DNA of 64,000 nucleotides from Hymenobacter puniceus (lineage in GTDB: Bacteria > Bacteroidota > Bacteroidia > Cytophagales > Hymenobacteraceae). The position numbers and the translations under genes were made by a program. The number at the start of each line of letters is the position of its first letter. Position 1 is the first letter of the stretch. Below are positions 58,581 through 64,000 of this stretch, one piece after another. The notes below the pieces were generated by a model. It saw only the letters and a list, made by a program, of their open reading frames with translations, was not told the DNA's origin and searched no databases. The stretch lies in NCBI RefSeq assembly GCF_014333525.1, contig NZ_JACSCX010000002.1:62001-126000 (forward strand), in the 5' to 3' direction.

Positions 58581-59528
58581 TTAGGTGCTCTGTGCCAAGG
58601 GTTGCAACAGCCACTTGTAGAGCCGGTCTACATCGGGCTTGCGGAACAGCTCAGTGCCGGGATTCATGGTAGCTGCCGACCCGCAGGCCACGCCCAATCG
58701 GGCAGTTTCGCGCAGCGAAAGGCCGGTTGACAGCCCGTAGACCAGCCCCGCCACCATGCTGTCGCCGGCCCCTACAGTGCTGCGGCGCTTCACGGAAGGG
58801 GCAGGCACGTGGTCTACAGCCTCTTTCGTGACCACGCAGGCACCCTGCGGCCCCAGCGACACCACGACAATTTCTACCTTGCCTTCGCGCACCAGCTTTT
58901 GGGCTGCTTCAGCTACTGCCTCGTCGTCGAGCTCGTCTACGCCTGCCATTTTGCTTAGCTCACCCACATTCGGCTTGATGAGGAATACTCCTTCCTGAAT
59001 AACCTGCTGCAGGGCAGGGCCCGAGGTATCCAGAATCACTTTTGTGCCCCTCGCCTTGGCATCCCGCACAATCTGCACGACAAAGTCTGGCTCCACACCG
59101 GGCGGCAAACTCCCGCTTACCACCAGATAGTCGGGCGTTTCGGGCAGGTTCTGCAGCGCCGCCCGCAGCTGCTGCTGCTCTTCGGGAGCTAGGGGCGTAC
59201 CGGGCATGCCAAAGCGGTATTGCTGGCTGGTGAGGGCATCTACCACAATGAAATTCTCGCGGGTGCGGCTACCTGTTTCCACCGCTTGTTGCAACACGTG
59301 CTCGGCGGTCAGCAATTCCTGCAGCATGTGTCCGGTAGGTCCGCCCGCCGGAAATACGGCCACCGAATCGGCCCCCAGCCGCCGCAGCGCCCGGCTTACA
59401 TTAATGCCGCCGCCGCCGGGCTCAAACTTAGGCGCCGCGCAGCGCAGCTTCTGGTCGGGCACGATGTGGTCGGCGGTGGTGCTTTTATCAACAGTTGGGT
59501 TCAGCGTGAGAGTGACGATACCAGCCAT
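58581..59528 (-). CDS. pfkB: PfkB-family hexose-phosphate kinase
   Basis: A 315-residue kinase of the PfkB/LacC type (ATG at 59528, MAGIVTLTLNPTVDKSTTAD). N-terminal GGGGINVSRALRRLGADSVA and C-terminal STVGAGDSMVAGLVYGLSTG with catalytic Asp are clear; SLPPGVEPDF and FLIKPNVGEL are also typical. The profile fits 6-phosphofructokinase isozyme 2 or 1-phosphofructokinase; the exact substrate is uncertain. No pts or fru genes are nearby. Confidence 0.9.
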   Translation of the reverse strand: MAGIVTLTLNPTVDKSTTADHIVPDQKLRCAAPKFEPGGGGINVSRALRRLGADSVAVFPAGGPTGHMLQELLTAEHVLQQAVETGSRTRENFIVVDALTSQQYRFGMPGTPLAPEEQQQLRAALQNLPETPDYLVVSGSLPPGVEPDFVVQIVRDAKARGTKVILDTSGPALQQVIQEGVFLIKPNVGELSKMAGVDELDDEAVAEAAQKLVREGKVEIVVVSLGPQGACVVTKEAVDHVPAPSVKRRSTVGAGDSMVAGLVYGLSTGLSLRETARLGVACGSAATMNPGTELFRKPDVDRLYKWLLQPLAQST

Positions 59529-59801
59529 GAGCATAGAATGGGGTGCCAGCAACAGCACCAGGAAAAGAAAAGCAGCAACAAAGCGCCAGTAAGGTAGCAA
59601 GTGAAACAGCAGCTACAGCCCCGCAGGCACTACCAGTTGCAGCAGAACACAGTTGTACCGGTTGGCGCACCTGGAGGTTGTTGGGCACGGTGGTAGCGGA
59701 AGCCGCAAAGCAGCCGTAAAAATAAGGAATGGCCTGGCCTGTATATATAGTGGATATTTTGTATATTCTCATTGCCAGTACATTAACGCTGGTTTTGTGC
59801 G

Positions 59802-59933
59802 ATGTTACTCAAGCAACGAGGTTTTGCTGCCCGCCTGAATCATCTGCCGTGGTGGGCCTACATTATGCTGATTCCGGCCTTCTATCTGTTTGGTTGGCTG
59901 CTACATCTGCTGGGCGTCATCCCAGGGCAGTAA
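59802..59933 (+). CDS. Very small single-pass membrane protein
   Basis: A 43-codon gene: ATG at 59802, TAA at 59931-59933. The product is MLLKQRGFAARLNHLPWWAY, then one hydrophobic helix IMLIPAFYLFGWLLHLLGVI, then PGQ. Positive N-terminal charges suggest N-in topology. No family recognised and no partner gene adjacent, so the call rests on the clean helix and codon use alone. Confidence 0.5.
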   Translation: MLLKQRGFAARLNHLPWWAYIMLIPAFYLFGWLLHLLGVIPGQ

Positions 59934-60073
59934 TGCTGCAAGCCAACTTCGGGAAGTGGTGGTGCTCTGCTTTCCGCAGGCATGGCTGATTTCCTGTGAG
60001 CACCGGGAGGCAGTTGCCTGTAGTGGTGTAGCATGTGGCTTAACCTGCAACGCTGGCTTGCGTTAGCGGAGCT

Positions 60074-60622
60074 ATGAGCCGTGCATTCACCAAGGAAGAC
60101 GATTCGCTGGAAGCCCCCATTGTGCCGCCACGGGCACCATTGCCGCCTGGCTCGGCCAACTACGTAACGCCCCGGGGGCTGGCGCTGCTCCGGGACGAAC
60201 TCGCAGCACTGGAAGCTGCCCGCACCCGGGCCGAGGCCAACCGGGAGAATGAAGCTGACCGTACGCGCCTGCTCACGTTCTACAATGCTCAGCTTACGGC
60301 GCTCAACGCCCGCCTCGGCAGTGCCCGCCTGATAAACCCTCAAACCCAGCCACCGCTGGAAGTGCGGTTTGGAGCCACCGTTACGTTGCGTACCCGCAGT
60401 GGCCGGCAGCCTGGCGCAGAGCGGCGCTTCACCATTGTGGGCGTAGATGAGGCCGACGTAGCAGCCGGCCGGCTGGCATTTGTGGCGCCTATTGCCCGGG
60501 CAGTGCAGGGTGCCAAGCTCGGGCAGGTGCTAACGCTCCGGTTGGGGCCGCAGGAAGAAACCGTGGAAGTAACAGCCATTTCCTACGACAACGACGCATT
60601 AACAGAATCTGGCAGCCATTAG
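60074..60622 (+). CDS. GreA/GreB-type transcription factor
   Basis: A 182-residue Gre-like protein. Residues 1-27 are an acidic/Pro-rich tail. Then YVTPRGLALLRDELAALEAA, a coiled coil with the tip NRENEADRTRLLTFYNAQ, and a C-terminal FKBP-like domain (FGATVTLRTRSG, FTIVGVDEADVAAGRLAFVA). The order matches GreB-like factors that rescue backtracked RNA polymerase; the acidic tip residues (Glu, Asp) are present, so cleavage activity is possible. Monocistronic. Confidence 0.87.
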   Translation: MSRAFTKEDDSLEAPIVPPRAPLPPGSANYVTPRGLALLRDELAALEAARTRAEANRENEADRTRLLTFYNAQLTALNARLGSARLINPQTQPPLEVRFGATVTLRTRSGRQPGAERRFTIVGVDEADVAAGRLAFVAPIARAVQGAKLGQVLTLRLGPQEETVEVTAISYDNDALTESGSH

Positions 60623-60677
60623 CAGTTCGCCTGTAGACTTGTGCCAAGAGCTGCATAGGTGTCGGGGCTTTTTGCTG

Positions 60678-61610
60678 TTAGTAGCCGCGTGCCAGCTGCA
60701 CCAGGTTTTCCGGGGGGTGCTGCTGGTGCAGGCGCCGCAGGTTGTGTAGCAGGATTTCCACTTTGCCTTCGTCTTCGCGGGGCTGGCCGCCGCCGCTGTG
60801 CTGCGTGAGCAGCACATTCGGCAGGCGCCACAGCGGGTGGTCGGCGGGCAGAGGCTCCTGCGCGGTTACATCAAGCACCGCCCCGGCCAGGCGTCCGGTC
60901 TGCAGCGCCGCCAGGAGGGCGGCCTCATCGGTGGTGTTGCCACGCCCGATGCTGGCATACACGGCATGCGGCGGCAATGCCTGCACCATTTCAGCCGAGA
61001 AAAACTGGTCGGCGCTGCCGGGTAGGCAGTTGATTACGAGGTCGGTGGCGGGTAGCGCAGCCAGCAGGTCTTCGCGTGAGTGCAGCTGGGCCCGGGCGTC
61101 GGTGCGGGCCAGAAACCGGACGTGGCAGCGGAAGCCCGCCAGCTGCTCAGCCACAGCCTGGCCAATGGCGCCATTGCCCAGAATCACCACCTGCTTGTTG
61201 CGCAGTAAGCCCACCCGGCTGCGAATGGGCGCACCCACCCATTGCTGGCGACTCTGCAGCACGGCCAGCTCTGGAATAGCGCGGTACCAGCCCAGAATGC
61301 CCGCCACAATAGTCTCGGCACAGGGCCACGCGAAATAGTCGCCGACATTGGCCACCGGAAATGTCACCTGCAGATCCTGATACCGGTCGATACCGGCCGA
61401 ATCAATCTGCCAGAACTGCAGCGCCGGCAAACCGGCTGCAAACCACTCCATCGGTGGATTGCCCAGCAGCAAGTCGGCGCGCTGAAACTGGGCTTGCTGC
61501 TGGGTCTCGGGCAGGTCTTGCCGGAACGTGGGTTGGACGCCCGCGGGTAGCTGCTGAAGCAGTAGCTGCCGGGCGGAATCGGTGAGCGTAGAATAAACAA
61601 AGAGCTGCAT
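60678..61610 (-). CDS. D-isomer-specific 2-hydroxyacid dehydrogenase
   Basis: A 310-residue NAD(P)-dependent reductase. Rossmann motif VVILGNGAIGQAVAEQLAGF, catalytic Arg region INCLPGSADQ, Glu region VTAQEPLPADHPLW, and catalytic His in TQHSGGG. The catalytic-His context (QHSGG rather than PHIAG) is typical of the glyoxylate/hydroxypyruvate reductase-like branch. Substrate unknown. ATG at 61610. Divergent from the ArsM-like gene. Confidence 0.9.
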   Translation of the reverse strand: MQLFVYSTLTDSARQLLLQQLPAGVQPTFRQDLPETQQQAQFQRADLLLGNPPMEWFAAGLPALQFWQIDSAGIDRYQDLQVTFPVANVGDYFAWPCAETIVAGILGWYRAIPELAVLQSRQQWVGAPIRSRVGLLRNKQVVILGNGAIGQAVAEQLAGFRCHVRFLARTDARAQLHSREDLLAALPATDLVINCLPGSADQFFSAEMVQALPPHAVYASIGRGNTTDEAALLAALQTGRLAGAVLDVTAQEPLPADHPLWRLPNVLLTQHSGGGQPREDEGKVEILLHNLRRLHQQHPPENLVQLARGY

Positions 61611-61772
61611 ACCCTGCTTTTTCTCGTAATCGGCGCTTTGGGTTGCAGCTGTGTGCTAAAATGCCCGCATTGTGCCGCAAGCAGTTCGCAGGCAAAGGTG
61701 TCCGCAAACTAAAAATCCTCCTAGCTTCGTAGGTCGTTCGTATACTAACACATTCCTCAGTTCATATTTCGC

Positions 61773-62822
61773 ATGGAAGAGCTCACCCACCATCAGGTGC
61801 AGGACTATTATGGCCAGCAGCTGCGCACGCAAAACGACCTGCAAACCAACGCCTGCTGCACCGACGATATTCCCGATGAGCACAAGCGCATTCTGGCCCA
61901 GCTGGAGTCGGAAGTGCTGGAGAAGTACTACGGCTGCGGCGTGGCCGTGCCGCCGCTGGTAGAAGGCTGCACCGTACTCGACCTGGGCAGCGGCAGTGGC
62001 CGCGACGTATATCTGCTTTCCAAGCTGGTAGGCCAGGATGGCCACGTAATTGGGGTGGATATGACCGAGGAGCAGCTGGACGTAGCGCGCCGCCACATCG
62101 ACACGCACACTACGCGCTTCGGCTACTCGCGCCCCAACGTGGAGTTCCGCCACGGCTACATCGAAGACCTGCACTCAGCCGGTTTGCCCGACAACAGCGT
62201 GGACGTGGTGGTGAGCAACTGCGTGCTGAACCTGAGCACTGACAAGGAAGCCACGTACCGCGAGATTTTCCGGGTGCTGAAGCCCGGCGGCGAGATGCAC
62301 ATTGCTGACGTATTCTCTGACCGCCGCGTGCCCGAAGCCCTGCGCCAGGACCCCGTGCTGTACGGCGAATGCCTGAGCGGCGCGCTTTACATCGACGATT
62401 TCCGGCGCCTATTGCAGCAGCTGGGCGTTGATGATTACCGCCTCACCACCAGCCGCCGCCTCACCATTGGTAATCCCGAAATCGAAGCCAAGGTGGGCAA
62501 CATCAGCTTCTACTCACTCACGGTGCGGGCCTTCAAGCTGGCCCTAGAAGACCGGTGCGAAGACTACGGCCAGGTAGCCACTTATCTGGGCACCATCCCC
62601 GGCCACCCGCACGCCTTCATCCTCGATGACCACCACCGCTTTGAAACCGGCCGCCCGATGCTGGTATGCGGCAACACCGCCGACATGGTGGGCCAGACTC
62701 GTTACGGTGCCCATTTTCGCGTACTCGGCAGCAAAGACCAGCACTTCGGCCTGTTCCCATGCGGCCCTACGCCCGCCGCTTCCGCTGGCTCCGATTCCGT
62801 GGCCGCTGCTTGCGGCTGCTAG
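61773..62822 (+). CDS. arsM: Arsenite methyltransferase-like protein
   Basis: A 349-residue SAM methyltransferase. The N-terminus has NACCTDD (Cys28, Cys29) and YYGCGVAVPP (Cys55); the SAM site is VLDLGSGSGRDVYLLSKLVG; the As(III)-related Cys sites VSNCVLNLSTDKEATYREI and LYGECLSGALYIDDFRR are also conserved. This pattern matches ArsM, which methylates trivalent arsenic, although the last Cys-rich tail (AAACGC) is unusual. No ars operon (arsB, arsC, arsR) is next to it, so a different substrate is possible. Confidence 0.87.
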   Translation: MEELTHHQVQDYYGQQLRTQNDLQTNACCTDDIPDEHKRILAQLESEVLEKYYGCGVAVPPLVEGCTVLDLGSGSGRDVYLLSKLVGQDGHVIGVDMTEEQLDVARRHIDTHTTRFGYSRPNVEFRHGYIEDLHSAGLPDNSVDVVVSNCVLNLSTDKEATYREIFRVLKPGGEMHIADVFSDRRVPEALRQDPVLYGECLSGALYIDDFRRLLQQLGVDDYRLTTSRRLTIGNPEIEAKVGNISFYSLTVRAFKLALEDRCEDYGQVATYLGTIPGHPHAFILDDHHRFETGRPMLVCGNTADMVGQTRYGAHFRVLGSKDQHFGLFPCGPTPAASAGSDSVAAACGC

Positions 62823-62867
62823 TGGAGTAGGCCACCATCTTATCCCTAAATAGCAGATCTGCTTCAC

Positions 62868-62904
62868 TAAAAAAGCCCCGCACCAATCGGTGCGGGGCCT
62901 TTTT
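62868..62904. terminator. Bidirectional terminator after the ArsM-like gene
   Basis: AAAAAGCCCCGCACC-aatc-GGTGCGGGGCCTTTTT, a 15-bp stem with A and T runs, between convergent genes. Confidence 0.93.
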
Positions 62905-62927
62905 AACTGACGTCGAATGTCAGGCCA

Positions 62928-63221
62928 CTAGTCTTTTCTGGAGTACTGCTGGTAGCGAACGGGGTCTTTTTTCTTGTCCTTCTTGCGGCCAATAATGGCT
63001 CCGCCCACAGCACCGGCGGCACCCCCAATCAGGGCGCCTTTGCCCCGGTCGCCTTTGCCGGCAATGACTGCCCCGGCCGCGGCACCCGTACCGCCTCCAA
63101 TAATGGCGCCTTTGCCTTTCCGGCTCATGCGGGACTGGGCGGCAGCGTCAGAAGCAGAAACAGTGCTGCTCAGCATCAGTACGGCCGACAGCATGGCTGC
63201 ATATATTTTGATGGTCTTCAT
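62928..63221 (-). CDS. Glycine-zipper exported protein
   Basis: A 97-residue protein. ATG at 63221 gives MKTIKIYAAMLSAVLMLSST, a signal peptide ending near VSA-SD. The mature part is two near-repeats of KGAxIGGGTGAAAGAVIAGKG and KGALIGGAAGAVGGAIIGR, the Gly-zipper (YMGG-like) pattern that packs helices in membranes, ending in a basic tail. Such proteins are abundant in Bacteroidota; a role in envelope packing is an inference. Confidence 0.87.
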   Translation of the reverse strand: MKTIKIYAAMLSAVLMLSSTVSASDAAAQSRMSRKGKGAIIGGGTGAAAGAVIAGKGDRGKGALIGGAAGAVGGAIIGRKKDKKKDPVRYQQYSRKD

Positions 63222-63403
63222 GTCAGAGGAATTTAGCAGTTGAGGAACTGATATATGCCCCTGAAACGGCGGGTGGAATAATTGGGTTGTAGGGAGGCCA
63301 TAATATTGCACATCAGCAGCATGGCTTCCACAAGTCGGCAAAAAAACGTCCCAGGCCGGGCAGCCTGGGACGTTGGGAAAAGAGCTGATGAAGCAGGCTA
63401 ATT

Positions 63404-64000
63404 CTAGTTGCCAGGAGCCTGCGCGCGGGCCGGTACCGGCGCCGAGCCTACGGTGGCCGGCGTTTTCACGTATTTGTTCAGCCAGGAATTCATTTCCCAC
63501 AGCATGTGCATCACCGACTCGCGGGCGGCGTAGCCGTGGCTTTCTGAAGGCAGCACCACGTAGCGCACGGTGGCGCCGTGGCCTTTCAGGGCATTGTAGA
63601 ACCGCTCACTCTGGATGGGGAACGTGCCAGAGTTGTTGTCGGCCTCGCCATGAATCAGCAGAATGGGCGTTTTGATTTTGTTGGCATAGTTGAACGGCGA
63701 CATGGCGTTGTAGACCTCTGGGGCCTGCCAGTACGTGCGCTCCTCGCCCTGGAAGCCGAACGGCGTGAGCGTGCGGTTGTAGGCGCCGCTGCGTGCAATA
63801 CCGGCCCGAAACAGGTTGGAATGAGCCAGCAGGTTGGCCGTCATGAATGCGCCATAGCTGTGGCCCATCACGGCCACACGCTTGGGGTCCACCACGCCCA
63901 GGCGCTGGCCTTCGTCGATGGCTGCTTTGGCCGAGGCCACAAGCTGCTCGGTATAGGTATCGTTGGGCTCCTTGGTGCCTTCACCCACAATCGGGATGCT
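63404..64000 (-). CDS. S9-family prolyl oligopeptidase-like hydrolase, 3' end only
   Basis: Only the last 199 residues are inside the window; the gene continues past the right edge. The visible part is the alpha/beta-hydrolase catalytic domain: nucleophile Ser in VMGHSYGAFMTANLL, catalytic Asp in LIHGEADNNSG and His in SESHGYAARESVMHML. The short C-terminal tail is Ala/Pro-rich. Before the window's last codons the frame still reads SIPIVGEG, the typical lead-in to the domain. Members are usually secreted and cleave peptides. Confidence 0.93.
   Translation of the reverse strand, partial: SIPIVGEGTKEPNDTYTEQLVASAKAAIDEGQRLGVVDPKRVAVMGHSYGAFMTANLLAHSNLFRAGIARSGAYNRTLTPFGFQGEERTYWQAPEVYNAMSPFNYANKIKTPILLIHGEADNNSGTFPIQSERFYNALKGHGATVRYVVLPSESHGYAARESVMHMLWEMNSWLNKYVKTPATVGSAPVPARAQAPGN

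Overview
The window looks like a chromosomal segment of a Bacteroidota species, most likely Hymenobacter or a close relative (Cytophagales, Hymenobacteraceae). The basis is a G+C-rich sequence (about 60 % by eye), Bacteroidota-type promoter elements (TTTG-N19-TAnnTTTG in front of nuoA), a complex I locus with separate nuoC and nuoD and a short NuoG, a Reg_prop sensor kinase, an ABC permease fused to an M1 peptidase, and STM3941-, DUF937/OmpA- and carboxypeptidase-regulatory-type proteins. The genus is an inference. No rRNA, tRNA or CRISPR array was seen.

Layout. 0-5 kb: two small secreted proteins, aspS, a small membrane protein and an SdpR/SdpI-type pair. 5-16 kb: an ABC exporter operon (ATPase plus permease-M1 peptidase fusion) divergent from a LytS/LytTR two-component system, then a propeller-type sensor kinase with its LuxR-type regulator and a DEDDy exonuclease. 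16.9-18.2 kb: a DUF937-OmpA protein. 18.2-35.6 kb: all complex I genes on the minus strand. nuoA-J run from a clear promoter to a palindromic terminator; nuoK-N follow after four unrelated genes (MaoC-like hydratase, ECF sigma factor, small membrane protein, STM3941-like protein). A low-GC lipoprotein gene sits between nuoL and nuoM. 35.7-48 kb: metabolic and housekeeping genes (pruA, dNMP kinase, YjjG, thioredoxin-like ferredoxin, ArsR regulator, type II NADH dehydrogenase, KDPG aldolase, M1 peptidase, HupE-like protein). 48.6-50.2 kb: three tandem diverged genes of an unrecognised exported family. 50.3-54 kb: clpB, preceded by an overlapping two-gene module lying between two copies of the clpB 5' region. 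54.9-56.5 kb: two different 795-bp IS5-type elements joined end to end. 56.6-64 kb: paralogous membrane proteins, NUDIX, PfkB kinase, Gre-like factor, 2-hydroxyacid dehydrogenase, ArsM-like methyltransferase, glycine-zipper protein and the 3' part of an S9 peptidase gene.

Repeats are the most striking non-coding feature. Many intergenic gaps, including most gaps inside the nuo locus, hold a roughly 75-145 bp inverted repeat from several unrelated sequence families. One of these repeats has supplied the C-terminal codons of a histidine kinase. The most unusual loci are the duplicated clpB promoter around the 54-aa/196-aa pair, the three-gene exported family, and the hairpin-filled nuo operon.
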